A stretch of DNA of 64,000 bases from Siphonodentalium dalli (taxonomy: Eukaryota > Mollusca > Scaphopoda > Gadilida > Siphonodentaliidae), in assembly GCA_032622095.1 (NCBI GenBank), contig CP136065.1, positions 22,498,134 through 22,562,133 of the forward strand, given 5' to 3'. The position numbers and the translations under genes were made by a program. Of this stretch, positions 9,767-22,548 are shown one piece after another. Position 1 is the first letter of the stretch, and each line of letters begins with the position of its first letter. The notes beneath the pieces are model-generated. The model had not been told where the DNA came from. It did no database searches and saw nothing but the letters and a program-made list of their open reading frames with translations.

Positions 9767-11495
9767 TTAACCCTTATCTGTTGAAATAAGTATGGAAAGC
9801 CATTTCGTTAATAATTAAATTAATTTAGTAATATTTAACTCAAGATTAACTCTTTCAAGATGGGAGCTGCGCAGGTGCATCATTAAGAACCATGTGCCAG
9901 TGCTTTCAGTGCTTTATCTTATCTATGTGAATTGCCCTTACATTGGTACAGTGTTTTCAGGAAGCTCCAGTCATGAAAGCGTTAAGCAAAATTAATATCT
10001 GTAATGTTTCCAACTCTAATCTTCTGACTATTCTTCTAATTTCAAATGCTGATAAGTCACCAGTGGTGGAAGATGAGAGTCACCAAGATAGTGCAGGTGT
10101 TCAAAGTACTGATGATTACTTACCTGAACCAAAATTCACAGCGACACATGTTGCTCATGGCAGGGTGATGTGCCAGATATGTTTCACTGGTTGTGACCAA
10201 AAAAACAGTAAGAGGGCAGGATTTCGGAAGATTACTGACAATGACAAATTTGAAAGTTTTGCCGAACAATGGAAGAGTGTTATTCATTCATACAATAAAG
10301 TTCATGAAATAGCGAATTGTACAGATCCGAGAGAAAAATGGGCTCATAAACAGTGCAAGTCCTTCTTTTTCAAAGAAGCTCACATAAAGTCACAACATAA
10401 AATACTATCGCCTCCACAATCATCTCCGAAAGTTAACCAAATCCAGGCAAACTAAATTCAAATGATTCTGTTTCATCACCCACGGTTTGACGCAGTTCTA
10501 GGAGAGTTGTAAAGTACACATCATCATGGAAGAATGAGGAGAAGAAGAGTTGCATTAATTTATATGTAATAAGGACATATACACCAAAGGAAGACTAATT
10601 CTTTCAATGTAGTTTCAACTTTCTGTGTTATTGTAATTGTTTGTACAGGAATTAGTCTTCCTTTGGTGTATATGTCCTTATTACATATACTAGTAATGCA
10701 ACTCGTCTTCTCCTCATTCTTTCAATCTTCCATGATGATGTGTACTCTAGAACTCTCCTAGCACTGCGTCAAACCATGGATGATGAAACAGAATCATTTG
10801 AATTTAGTTTGTCCTGGATTTGGTTAACTTTCGGAGATGATTGTGGAGGCGATAGTATTTTATGTTGTGACTTTATGTGAGCTTCTTCGAAAAAGGATGA
10901 CTTGCACTGTTTATGAGCCCATATTTCTCTCTGAGCCCATATTTCTCTCTGATCTGTCCAATTCACCATTTCATGAACTTTATTGTATGAATGAATAACA
11001 CTCTTCCATTGTTCGGCAAAACTTTCAAATTTGTCAGTAAATTTCTGAAATCCTGCCCTCTTACTGTTTTTTTGTCACAACCAGTGAAACATATCTGGCA
11101 CATCACCCTGCCATGAGCAACATATGTCGCTGTGAATTTTGGTTCCGGTAAGTAATCATTAGTGCTTTGAACACCTGTACTATCTTGGTGACTCTCATAT
11201 TCCACCACTGGTGACTTTATATCAGCATCTGAAATTAGAAGAATATTCAGATTATTAGAGTTGGAAACATTTTATTAATTTTGCTTAACCATTTCATGAC
11301 TGGAGCTTCCTGAAAACCCTGTGCCAATCAATGTATGGGCAATTCACATAGATAAGATAAAGCACTGGCACATGGTTCTTAATGCACCTGCGCAGCTCTC
11401 ATCTTGAAAGAGTTAATCTTGAGTTAAATATTACTAAATTAATTTAATTATTAATGAAATGGCTTTCCATACCTTTTTCAACAGATAAGGGTTAA
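9767..11495. mobile_element. TTAA-bounded palindrome with captured exon (copy B)
   Basis: Same architecture as copy A, nested at the centre of the giant palindrome. Coding fragments lie at 10048-10603 (+) and 10769-11209 (-). The left copy has small differences such as NCTDPRE in place of NWTDPKE. The flanks outside TTAA are also inverted copies of each other, apart from a roughly 33-bp deletion next to the left TTAA. Confidence 0.75.
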
Positions 11496-11783
11496 GTAAG
11501 CCATAGTCATTTGAATTAAATTTTTCTCCGCTTAAATTGTTAGAGTAGGGTTTACAAAAATGAACATTTGCTTAAATCATGATATGTCACAAAATTATTT
11601 GTGAAAAATATTTCTCTAACATTGACCTTGTAGATGTACATGCACATACTATGAAAAAAGCTCAAATTGTATCTCAATATTTTGTTTGGACACATTTCAT
11701 CAAATAAACACTCCCAATGTATATATTAACATAACAATTGATTGTTTCAATGCTATATTTTACTCACCTTCCATATTTGTAAC

Positions 11784-12993
11784 CAGAGGCTGACTGGGCC
11801 AAAAATCCGGCCCGGGAAATAAATATAATACCGGCCCATCTATTCGGGGTGTCTCCACAGTCCACCTTGGAAATTCCAACTGCACCCCCGCCCCTTGAAT
11901 CAGAATAAGACCAAATACATGTTTTGCGTAATTTCATTTTCACCCCCCCCCCCCCCCCCTTGAATCAGATGCAGACCAAATACATGTTTTTGCATAATTC
12001 CGTTTGCACCCGTGGCCTAATATCCTATATATATTCATAAACCATGGTTCTATATATTCCCGGTATGAGACCATTCAGATATTTTTACCTGAACAATTGC
12101 ATAAATTCTAACATCTAGCGGTCTAACTCCAGACAAATGCACACGGCTACGGACAAGAGACCAGGACACACCGGGCTGTTCATGGTTGTTCGGCCCCCGG
12201 GTGAGAAAATTTTGAAAACTATACAAGAACATCGCGAATCCTAGCATCTAGACTGGCATCAACTGAAGCGTTCATATTTTGTTGTTAATTTCAATGGGGG
12301 GAGGGTCCGGGAGGGGTGCGTGAGATTTTTTTCTCGGATTTACAGCTGGGAGATTAGCGGGGTCTTTATGTGGTGTTATATGATGCTGACAAGTTAATTT
12401 AATGACAAAATTATGATTAGCCAGTTCGGCTGGTTAAACAACACATGTGGCGGCCCACATCCGGAATTTTCCCGGTCTCCCGATCGGCCAGTCCGCCTCT
12501 GCCCCCCCCCCCCCCCCCGAACGTCACATTATACTCACATGGGGAACCTGCAAACTAAATTCTGTCTTTCCTCGCCGGTTTTCCGCTTCTCGGGTGATAT
12601 ATATTTATATATATATATTGGCAGTACACATTATCCGAAGTAAAACATTTTACATGTGGAATAATTTCCTAATCAATATATTCTTGTTTATTGACGGTTC
12701 CAAATATGGTTACAATCTGGACAATCTCAGACGCCGTTGTAAAATGGAATTCACTTCTTGAATTTATTTGAGAAGAGTGCTGGTTACACAACCCATGTGG
12801 CGGCCCACATCGGTTTCATTCGCGGCCCAAGTTGTGGTTGGGCGGCCCAACCATATATACCCCCCCCCCCCCAAACCGTAAAAAAAAACCCATCGGATTC
12901 TCGCTTGATAGAAAATCACGTGGAATCAGAATTTTTCCGGCCTCCGGCCCATCGGGAAATTTCCCGGTCTCCCGATCGGCCAGTCCGCCTCTG
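11784..12993. mobile_element. hAT-like non-autonomous element with 8-bp target duplication TTTGTAAC
   Basis: The left end is CAGAGGCTGACTGGGCC and the inverted right end is CAGAGGCGGACTGGCC. TTTGTAAC flanks both sides (11776-11783 and 12994-13001). Outside it, the palindrome arm resumes without loss, confirming the boundaries. Inside are C-runs and a second right-end-like block (about 12470-12500) preceded by a repeat of CATGTGGCGGCCCACATC (also near 12795), so it probably contains a nested or partly duplicated relative. No transposase ORF. Confidence 0.85.
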
Positions 12994-14093
12994 TTTGTAA
13001 CTCCAGATTGATTTTCAGTATTCAAATTTTGTGCTTCTGGAACTTTTCAAAGTTGACCATAATTCAAAAAACATGGAACCGGAAGCGGAACAATGCTAAA
13101 AAAAATTAGGAATAACCAGATATAATGGAACATAGTTTCCTGAATTGGAAATTACTTGATTAGTGACCATTAGTCGTTTTATCTATCGTATTGAAGATTT
13201 ACACAAGCCAATTTATCAAATATCATAAAGAAAATGAGCTTTCTATATCTTTATTATACATTTTTGGGTGTTAAATGGATATAATTTGTTCAAATAATTG
13301 GGACAGGATATACTAACTGTATTTGAAGCTGTAGGTTGGATTATAAGTTGGAAGAAAGTGCCAATTCTGGACAACTGGCCCACAATTTAGGGTTTTTAGG
13401 GCAGAACATCAAAATTGGGGTTCAGACCCTCAATATTGGGGGTTCAGACACATAAACCCTAATTTTGTGACAATTTGGGCAATATCCTATCAGCACCAAC
13501 ACTAGAAATGATAATAACTACTAAATTGAAGTGAAAGAGACAGAAAAATTATTTATCTAGGATGTCAAATTTGACCAAAAAGTTTGAAACCCAAAATTGG
13601 GGTTCAGGCCCCTGAAACCCTGATTTTAGAACTAAAAACTATCTTAAAAAATGGTACAAAGAATATCAATATTATTGCATAGTAAACTAAACTTATTGGG
13701 GAGAATCAAATATATTTTTAGGCATACAATCTAGGGAATAAGGGCTGAACCCCAAAATTGGGGTTCAGGCTGCTAAAACCCTAATTTTTGTTCTTTTTAC
13801 AAATATTTCGCTGGAATATGATGAGCATTAATGTCTGCTTACTACATTTAAGTGAATTGAACTAACAAATATTATTTATTGGTGTGAAATCTGAGAAAAA
13901 AGGGCTGAAACCCGAAATTTGGGTTCAGGCCCCTAAAACCCTAACTTGGGCACCTTTTAAAAAAAATCAGCCGGACCATGAAATTCCTCATCGAAAAGTA
14001 CCCTAGAAACCATTCTCAATATAAAGTGAACACCATTTCCCTACGGAGCGTGTTTCTGACACGGACTATATGGTCTGTTCACGTATGGAAAGT

Positions 14094-14148
14094 TTAACTC
14101 TTTTGTGATGGGTGCACTGATGCAGCACTAAAGATACTATGCCAGTGC
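14094..14148. mobile_element. Left terminus of the TTAA MITE that hosts the satellite
   Basis: TTAACTCTTTTGTGATGGG at 14094, then a GCAGCACTAAAGAT block and GCCAGTGCATT. This is the same order as the inverted right end of the complete TTAA MITEs at 22306-22548 and 31593-31842. It leads straight into the first 83-bp unit. Confidence 0.65.
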
Positions 14149-17100
14149 ATTATCTTATATATGCGAGTCTTCCATAGGGAGTCTCACATATATGAGAATG
14201 TACTGGCTTGCGAGGTTAAGGTAAATAGTTATGTATCTTATATATGGGAGTCTTCCATAGGGAGTCTCACATATATGATAATGTACTGGCTTGCGAGGTC
14301 AAGGTAAATAGTTATGTATCTTATATATGGGAGTCTTCCATAGGGAGTCTCACATATATGAGAATGTACTGGCTTGCGAGGTCAAGGTAAATAGTTATGT
14401 ATCTTATATATGGGAGTCTTCCATAGGGAGTCTCACATATATGGGAATGTACTGGCTTGCGAGGTCAAGGTAAATAGTTATGTATCTTAAATATGGGAGT
14501 CTTCCATAGGGAGTCTCACATATATGAGAATGTACTGGCTTGCGAGGTCAAGGTAAATAGTTATGTATCTTATATATGGGAGTCTTCCATAGGGAGTCTC
14601 ACATATATGGGAATGTACTGGCTTGCGAGGTCAAGGTAAATAGTTATGTATCTTATATATGGGAGTCTTCCATAGGGAGTCTCATATATATGAGAATGTA
14701 CTGGCTTGCGAGGTCAAGGTAAATAGTTATGTATCTTATATATGGGAGTCTTCCATAGGGAATATCATATATATGAGAATGTACTGGCTTGCGAGGTCAA
14801 GGTAAATAGTTATGTATCTTATATATGGGAGTCTTCCATAGGGAGTCTCACATATATGAGAATGTACTGGCTTGCGAGGTCAAGGTAAATAGTTATGTAT
14901 CTTATATATGGGAGTCTTCCATAGGGAGTCTCACATATATGAGAATGTACTGGCTTGCGAGGTTAAGGTAAATAGTTATGTATCTTATATATGGGAGTCT
15001 TCCATAGGGAGTCTCATATATATGAGAATGTACTGGCTTGCGAGGTCAAGGTAAATAGTTATGTATCTTATATATGGGAGTCTTCCATAGGGAGTCTCAT
15101 ATATATGAGAATGTACTGGCTTGCGAGGTCAAGGTAAATAGTTATGTATCTTATATATGGGAGTCTTCCATAGGGAGTCTCATATATATGAGAATGTACT
15201 GGCTTGCGAGGTCAAGGTAAATAGTTATGTACCTTATATATGGGAGTCTTCCATAGGGAGTCTCACATATATGAGAATGTACTGGCTTGCGAGGTCAAGG
15301 TAAATAGTTATGTATCTTAAATATGGGAGTCTTCCATAGGGAGTCTCACATATATGAGGAATATGTACTGGCTTGCGAGGTCAAGGTAAATAGTTATGTA
15401 TCTTATATATGGGAGTCTTCCATAGGGAGTCTCATATATATGAGAATGTACTGGCTTGCGAGGTCAAGGTAAATAATTATGTATCTTATATATGGGGAGT
15501 ATTCCATAGGGAGTCTCACATATATGAGAATGTACTGGCTTGCGAGGTCAAGGTAAATAGTTATGTATCTTATATATGGGAGTCTTCCATAGGGAGTCTC
15601 ATATATATGAGAATGTACTGGCTTGCGAGGTCAAGGTAAATAGTTATGTATCTTATATATTGGAGTCTTCCATAGGGAGTCTCACATATATGATAATGTA
15701 CTGGCTTGCGAGGTCAAGGTAAATAGTTATGTATCTTATATATTGGAGTCTTCCATAGGGAATCTCACATATATGATAATGTACTGGCTTGCGAGGTCAA
15801 GGTAAATAGTTATGTATCTTATATATGGGAGTCTTCCATAGGGAGTCTCACATATATGATAATGTACTGGCTTGCGAGGTCAAGGTAAATTATAGTTATG
15901 TATCTTATATATGCGAGTCTTCCATAGGGAGTCTCACATATATGAGAATGTACTGGCTTGCGAGGTTAAGGTAAATAGTTATGTATCTTATATATTGGAG
16001 TCTTCCATAGAGAGTCTCACATATATGAGAATGTACTGGCTTGCGAGGTCAAGGTAAATAGTTATGCATCTTATATATGGGAGTCTTCCATAGGGAGTCT
16101 CACATATATGAGAATGTACTGGCTTGCGAGGTCAAGGTAAATAGTTATGTATTCTTATATATGGGAGTCTTCCATAGGGAGTCTCACATATATGAGGATG
16201 TACTGGCTTGCGAGGTCAAGGTAAATAGTTATGTATCTGATATATGGGAGTCTTCCATAGGGAGTCTCACATATATGATAATGTACTGGCTTGCGAGGTT
16301 AAGGTAAATAGTTATGTATCTTATATATTGGAGTCTTCCATAGAGAGTCTCACATATATGAGAATGTACTGGCTTGCGAGGTCAAGGTAAATAGTTATGC
16401 ATCTTATATATGGGAGTCTTCCATAGGGAGTCTCACATATATGAGAATGTACTGGCTTGCGAGGTCAAGGTAAATAGTTATGTATCTTATATATGGGAGT
16501 CTTCCATAGGGAGTCTCACATATATGAGGATGTACTGGCTTGCGAGGTCAAGGTAAATAGTTATGTATCTTATATATGGGAGTCTTCCATAGGGAGTCTC
16601 ACATATATGAGGATGTACTGGCTTGCGAGGTCAAGGTAAATAGTAATGTATCTGATATATGGGAGTCTTCCATAGGGAGTCTCACATATATGAGAATGTA
16701 CTGGCTTGCGAGGTTAAGGTAAATAGTTATGTATCTTATATATGGGGAGTCTTCCATAGGGAGTCTCACATATATGATAATGTACTGGCTTGCGAGGTCA
16801 AGGTAAATAGTTATGTATTCTTATATATGGGAGTCTTCCATAGGGAGTCTCACATATATGAGAATATACTGGCTTGCGAGGTCAAGGTAAATAGTTATGT
16901 ATCTTATATATGCGAGTCTTCCATAGGGAGTCTCACATATATGGGAATGTACTGGCTTGCGAGGTGCCGAGGTTAAGGTAAATAGTTATGTATCTTATAT
17001 ATGCGAGTCTTCCATAGGGAGTCTCACATATATGAGAATGTACTGGCTTGCGAGGTCAAGGTAAATAGTTATGTATCTTATATATGGGAGTCTTCCATAG

Positions 17101-18663
17101 GGAGTCTCACATATATGAGAATGTACTGGCTTGCGAGGTCAAGGTAAATAGTTATGTATCTTATATATGGGAGTCTTCCATAGGGAGTCTCACATATATG
17201 GGAATGTACTAGCTTGCGAGGTCAAGGTAAATAGTTATGTATCTTATATATGCGAGTCTTCCATAGGGAGTCTCACATATATGGGAATGTACTGGCTTGC
17301 GAGGTGCCGAGGTTAAGGTAAATAGTTATGTACCTTATATATGGGAGTCTTCCATAGGGAGTCTCACATATATGAGAATGTACTGGCTTGCGAGGTCAAG
17401 GTAAATAGTTATGTATCTTATATATGGGAGTCTTCCATAGGGAGTCTCACATATATGGGAATGTACTAGCTTGCGAGGTCAAGGTAAATAGTTATGCATC
17501 TTATATATGGGAGTCTTCCATAGGGAGTCTCACATATATGAGAATGTACTGGCTTGCAAGGTTAAGGTAAATAGTTATGTATCTTATATATGGGAGTCTT
17601 CCATAGGGAGTCTCACATATATGATAATGTACTGGCTTGCGAGGTCAAGGTAAATAGTTATGTATCTTATATATGCGAGTCTTCCATAGGGAGTCTCAGA
17701 TATATGAGAATGTACTGGCTTGCGAGGTCAAGGTAAATAGTTATGTATTCTTATATATGGGAGTCTTCCATAGGGAGTCTCACATATATGAGAATGTACT
17801 GGCTTGCGAGGTCAAGGTAAATAGTTATGTATCTTATATATGGGAGTCTTCCATAGGGAGTCTCACATATATGATAATGTACTGGCTTGCGAGGTCAAGG
17901 TAAATAGTTATGTATCTTATATATGCGAGTCTTCCATAGGGAGTCTCATATATATGAGAATGTACTGGCTTGCGAGGTCAAGGTAAATAGTTATGTATCT
18001 TATATATGCGAGTCTTCCATAGGGAGTCTCATATATATGAGAATGTACTGGCTTGCGAGGTCAAGGTAAATAGTTATGTATCTTATATATGCGAGTCTTC
18101 CATAGGGAGTCTCATATATATGAGAATGTACTGGCTTGCGAGGTCAAGGTAAATAGTTATGTATCTTATATATGGGAGTCTTCCATAGGGAGTCTCACAT
18201 ATATGAGAATGTACTGGCTTGCGAGGTCAAGGTAAATAGTTATGTATCTTATATATGGGAGTCTTCCATAGGGAGTCTCACATATATGAGAATGTACTGG
18301 CTTGCGAGGTCAAGGTAAATAGTTATGTATCTTATATATGGGAGTCTTCCATAGGGAGTCTCACATATATGAGAATGTACTGGCTTGCGAGGTCAAGGTA
18401 AATAGTTATGTATCTTATATATGGGAGTCTTCCATAGGGAGTCTCACATATATGAGAATGTACTGGCTTGCGAGGTCAAGGTAAATAGTTATGTATCTGA
18501 TATATGGGAGTCTTCCATAGGGAGTCTCACATATATGAGAATGTACTGGCTTGCGAGGTCAAGGTAAATAATTATGTATCTTATATATGGGAGTCTTCCA
18601 TAGGGAGTCTCACATATATGAGAATGTACTGGCTTGCGAGGTCAAGGTAAATAGTTATGTATT
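14149..18663. repeat. Satellite array, 83-bp unit, about 54 copies
   Basis: Unit landmarks are TATCTTATATATGGGAGTC, TTCCATAGGGAGTCTCACAT, ATATGAGAATGTACTGGC and GAGGTCAAGGTAAATAGT. Most units are 83 bp and some 84-90. Variants include TATGCG, TATTGG, GATAATG and an insertion giving GAGGTGCCGAGG. The core is the imperfect palindrome of the TTAA MITE family. Apparent ORFs (MGVFHRESHIYENVLACE) only reflect the repeat and are interrupted. Confidence 0.95.
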
Positions 18664-19333
18664 CTCTTGTACATGGGAGTATTGTGAGGCTCCTTTGGGA
18701 GACTCACGTATATAAGAGAATTCACTGGCACAGAAACTCGCCAACCCGCTACCAAAAAAGAAACATTCTTTCCTGAAATTACATGAACATCAAGTAATTT
18801 GTGAGGGTTCATTATTGAGGACAACAAATGAACAATGATTATATGTTGCTAATAAAATATTTAATAAAATATATTTATTTTGTACAAAACATTTTAAAAC
18901 TGTTAGTTATAAATTGGGATTAATTTGGAATGATCATCATATATTATATTAAAAAAAACAATTGTTGATGGTCAATCTTCTTTAAAGATGGCCTATTTCT
19001 TCCGGGCCAAATGACAAAAATAGTTTATATAAATCCCAATTTCAAGCTTAATTACAAATAGCTATTGTGTGAATGAAATACAGATTAAACTGAAGATGGG
19101 GTCACATTGGGGTGTATTATTTGTCTATAAACGTATAATATTAAAAGTGGTTTATTTCAATAATAATTCACAGTAAATCTCTTTGCTGATCTGCAATTTT
19201 CCATGATTGAGTCTGATAACAGGATAGAGTTCTCTCTCTTGACACATACAATCTTGGTACGCTCATAATGTTTTTGCGAAAATTTCTGTTGTAAAAATTG
19301 TCCCTAAAACTGTCCCATGAATGTCGTACGAAA
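18664..19333. other. MITE remnant and AT-rich DNA, no gene
   Basis: 18664-18760 is an eroded MITE end (CTCCTTTGGGAGACTCACG and TATATAAGAGAATTCACTGGC). The rest is unassigned AT-rich sequence. Repeated at 25008-25677. Confidence 0.5.
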
Positions 19334-19640
19334 TTCTAAATAAAATTGATAGCTGTTCAGGACCGGTGTCCTCAAATTCATATCTATTATAGTATATCCT
19401 GGAATTTATATAAAATGGATACTTAGCCGTTCCGGACCGGTGTCCTCAAATTCATATCTATTATATTATATCCTGGAATTTATATAAAATGGATACTTAG
19501 CCGTTCCGGACCGGTGTCCTCAAATTCATATCTATTATATTATATCCTGGAATTTATATAAAATTGATAGCTGTTCCGGACCGGTGTCCTCAAATTCATA
19601 TATATTATATTATATCTTGGAATTTATATAAAACTGGTTA
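19334..19640. repeat. Tandem repeat, 74-bp unit, 4 copies
   Basis: GACCGGTGTCCTCAAATTCA recurs at 19361, 19435, 19509 and 19579 (periods 74, 74, 70). Each is followed by ATATCCTGGAATTTATATAA. The second duplication copy is at 25678-25984. Confidence 0.9.
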
Positions 19641-19913
19641 GGAAGAGATCGACCATCTTTAATCTGTTAGGAATCTCATATTTATTGTGTCATGGCATTC
19701 AAAACCCTATCAACTTATGTACCTGGGTCAGATATTTAAATTATGAATATATTATCTTGGATATCATGACGAATTATTGAGGATATTGAAGACAGTATGA
19801 TCCTTCTATTGGCACATGTATCCATGAATTACTATGTTCAATAATCATTATAATCATCATTTTTGCAAAACAAATTTTTTGGCCCTACAGGAATTTATGC
19901 CTAAACGTAGTCG

Positions 19914-20129
19914 TACAGTAATTCCCTGATTAATCGACTTCTTAACCACAGCAGAATTATGGGTAACTTTTCAGGATTTAGTCGGAAATATGGCTTGTTG
20001 CCAGTCATCGGAAGCTCTCACCGAGAGCTTTCCAATGTATGGCAACAAGTCATATTTCCGACTAAATCCTGAAAAGTTACCCATAATTCTGCTGTGGTTA
20101 AGAAGTCGATTAATTAGGGCATTACTGTA
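19914..20129. mobile_element. TA-flanked palindromic MITE (mariner-like ends)
   Basis: 216-bp near-perfect palindrome beginning TACAGTAATTCCCTGATTAA and ending with the inverse of TACAGTAATGCCCTAATTAA. The arms carry CACAGCAGAATTATGGGTAA and GGATTTAGTCGGAAATATGG. TA at both ends suggests Tc1/mariner-type mobilisation (inference). The duplicate is at 26258-26473. Confidence 0.75.
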
Positions 20130-20530
20130 ACTCTATATGCGAGTTTGTCAAACCTGTTATTTTGTACAACATTATTCCCTTTCGAAATAAAATGACCATC
20201 AACAAGCATAAAATATAGGTCAACATGAATAAAATATAGATCAACATGATAACACATCTATTTGTTTTTCACCGGGGATAAAAGAAGTACAAAAAATACA
20301 TAACAAAGCAAATTCAGAGTCATTTTAAACAGTTTGGAATGTTTTGAATATAAAAAAAAAAATGGTTCTCAAAATAATCGTACTGCTATTTTCCTGCATA
20401 TATTTGAGGGATGTTGGATTAAAAGCATTATATGGCTGTGTGTTGAACTTAATAAGTGAGATCACTGGGTCGTGGCCGTATTGGATTCATCTAGCTCTGT
20501 TCCGTGGTTTCAGAGATTCTACCAGCCTCG

Positions 20531-20664
20531 GTTCTGTGGTTTTAATGCTACTGGTCAAAGTTTTGGAGTAACAATTCCATATATGGAGCTTTTGATTTAT
20601 TCATGACTTCCCTATATGGAATGCTACTCCAAAACTTTGACATGTAGCACTAAAACCACAGAAC
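20531..20664. repeat. Imperfect palindrome
   Basis: GTTCTGTGGTTTTAATGCTAC and CAAAGTTTTGGAGTA on the left are inverted on the right (TACTCCAAAACTTTG, TAAAACCACAGAAC), with a short loop around TTTGATTTATTC. Duplicate at 26875-27008. Confidence 0.7.
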
Positions 20665-21006
20665 TGGACCTGGTGGATCCAATATTGCCAGAAGTTAGTG
20701 ACGGGGTGTATTGTGAGGTTTAGATTGATAAACTTGAAATGCCACCCATCAACCACCCATTAACTAAAGTAATGCTCTAAGTAATCGACTTCTTAACCAC
20801 AGCAGCATTATTGGTAACTTTTCAGGATTTAGTCGGAAATATGGTTTGTTGCCATTCATTGGAAAGCTCTCGGGGACATTAGTCACCTCGATTATGCATT
20901 TTATCTTCTGCTAATTAGAGGATATAAAAACTTCCCAGAAGGAAAAAGTAACTAAAAGCAATGTTAATTTGAGACTATTGATACTTCCCAGAAGATGAGG
21001 CCTAAG

Positions 21007-21098
21007 CAGAATGAGGTCCCCAGATGGTGAATTTAGTGATGCTATCCCGCACTGTGGGCTAGCATCACCAAGCTCACCCTCTGGGGGACCTCATTCTG
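21007..21098. repeat. Palindromic element, CAGAATGAGGTCCCC arms
   Basis: CAGAATGAGGTCCCCAGA (21007) is inverted at 21081-21098, with TGATGCTA/TAGCATCA as inner pairing. A partial relative lies near 36170-36195 beside the 30-bp minisatellite. Duplicate at 27351-27442. Confidence 0.7.
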
Positions 21099-21246
21099 TA
21101 ATGCAAATGACAGGCAAACTATTTGCAGGCTTTTGGATATTAAATTAAGCTGCTATTTATGTGTAACAAATTACATTTGTGGCATGTGGAGTTGATTAAC
21201 CCTTTCAGTGCCAAGTCCGATTTTTGTATCAACCCATATACCCTGT

Positions 21247-21315
21247 GCCAATGCATTCTCTTATATATGCGAGTCGACCATAGGTCGCCTCGCATATATA
21301 AGAGAATGCATTGGC
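21247..21315. repeat. Short MITE-core palindrome
   Basis: GCCAATGCATTCTCTTATAT pairs with its inverse around GCGAGTCGACCATAGGTCGC. A TTAACCCTTTCAGTGCC block lies just upstream at 21197. Relatives at 24413, 30755, 31043, 32378 and 53075. Duplicate at 27591-27659. Confidence 0.75.
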
Positions 21316-21378
21316 CTAACAAATTTTCATCATTTGTTTACAATTTTTTACAATTTCAATAATTTTTTCTTATATTCT

Positions 21379-21472
21379 TTAACTCTTTCAGTGCCAGATT
21401 TTATCTGCCCTGTCACTCTACAGACCGTAAATTAGGGCCGATCAGATTGGCCCCTGGCACTGAAAGAGTTAA
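21379..21472. mobile_element. 94-bp TTAA-flanked MITE
   Basis: TTAACTCTTTCAGTGCCAG at the left and its exact inverse at the right, with TTAA at both termini. A larger relative with an AT microsatellite inside is at 51899-52172. Duplicate at 27723-27816. Confidence 0.8.
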
Positions 21473-22305
21473 CAGATTATAGTTCAGACACAATATCCTG
21501 CCACACATTACATAGGCAGTAATCAATTGGTTTCGATAATTCACGAGGAGAGCTGGGCCTGGTAAAACCTCAACTAACTTCAAGTGAATTATTCACGCAA
21601 TCATTGAAACCAATTGATTTAATCTGTTTATTACACACTTTTCACCACTAAAAGGTGTTAATTCTAAAGATAATGTGTGACAAAAGAATCCCTTAAAAGC
21701 TGATAATGTGAGCTGACTGGGGACGTATTTCACAGGTGTGACCTTATCACTTTTAATCCACTGAGAAATCGTTATAAATCAACATTCCTCAAAATGTTAT
21801 CTTGTAAGCAAGTAACCCGTCAACGAAGGGCTGAATGAAACACATTCATCTACAAATATATTTTTTTATCATAGCTTTGGTAAGAAAAAATAACTTATTA
21901 AAAACTTTATCCTATTTCCAAATGTACTTTGGACATATATGGCAAATATATCAGTTTAATAGTATGTTTTTAAAATAAAACATATGGTGGGTATGACATA
22001 TTTACCATATCTCAATTTCATGCACATCTACATGACGATATGGGATATTGCTGAAATTTAATTAAATTAATAAAAAGTGGTAAACAAATCTGGATAACTT
22101 TATCAACTGATTGTAAAGACAATTATATTAGCTGTTACAGTGGTGAGAGCTTTCATATGAATGGCAACAAGCCATCAACTAAATCCTGAAAAATTACCCA
22201 TAATTCTACTCTGGTTTAAGGAGTCAATTATTTAGGGCATTACTGTAGCTTGTAGTTCTTGTGATTCTGTATGTACATGTATATTGGATACTTGATATTA
22301 GTTAC

Positions 22306-22548
22306 TTAACCCTTCCGTAACTGGAGCTTCCTGAAATTTGGCAAAAACCTTGTGCCAATGCATTCTCTTATATATGCGAGTCTCCCATAGGCAGCCTCAC
22401 ATATATAAGAGAATACACTGACCTAACAATATTTATGTTGACCTTGTATTAAAACCAGTGCATTCTCTTATATATTACAGGCTCCCTATGGGAGACTCGC
22501 ATGGTTTTTAATGCTGCACCAACATAGCTCCCATCATGAAAAGGTTAA
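22306..22548. mobile_element. TTAA-flanked MITE, complete (243 bp)
   Basis: Left TTAACCCTTCCGTAACTGGA; right end inverted TTAACCTTTTCATGATGGGA. Two internal palindromes built on CATTCTCTTATATATGCGAG lie between them. This is the reference form of the family that also gave rise to the 83-bp array. Duplicate at 28650-28892. Confidence 0.8.

Larger units (their letters stand above)
8466..14059. repeat. Giant palindrome, about 2.2-kb arms, split by a hAT-like insertion
   Basis: The left arm (8466 to about 10601) is the inverse of 10649-11783 plus 13002-14059. Landmarks pair in order: the CACGCTCCGTAG block (8474/14041), the AACCCTAATTTTG-type repeats, TACAAATATGGAAGG (9507/about 11782) and the TTAA boundary (9767/11495). 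The centre lies near 10602-10648. The only large asymmetry is the 1,210-bp insertion at 11784-12993 plus its 8-bp duplicate. Arm divergence looks like a few percent with short indels (by eye). Confidence 0.85.

Noticed and set aside
14149-18663. CRISPR-like array
   Set aside because: The unit repeats without unique spacers, in animal DNA; it is an ordinary satellite.
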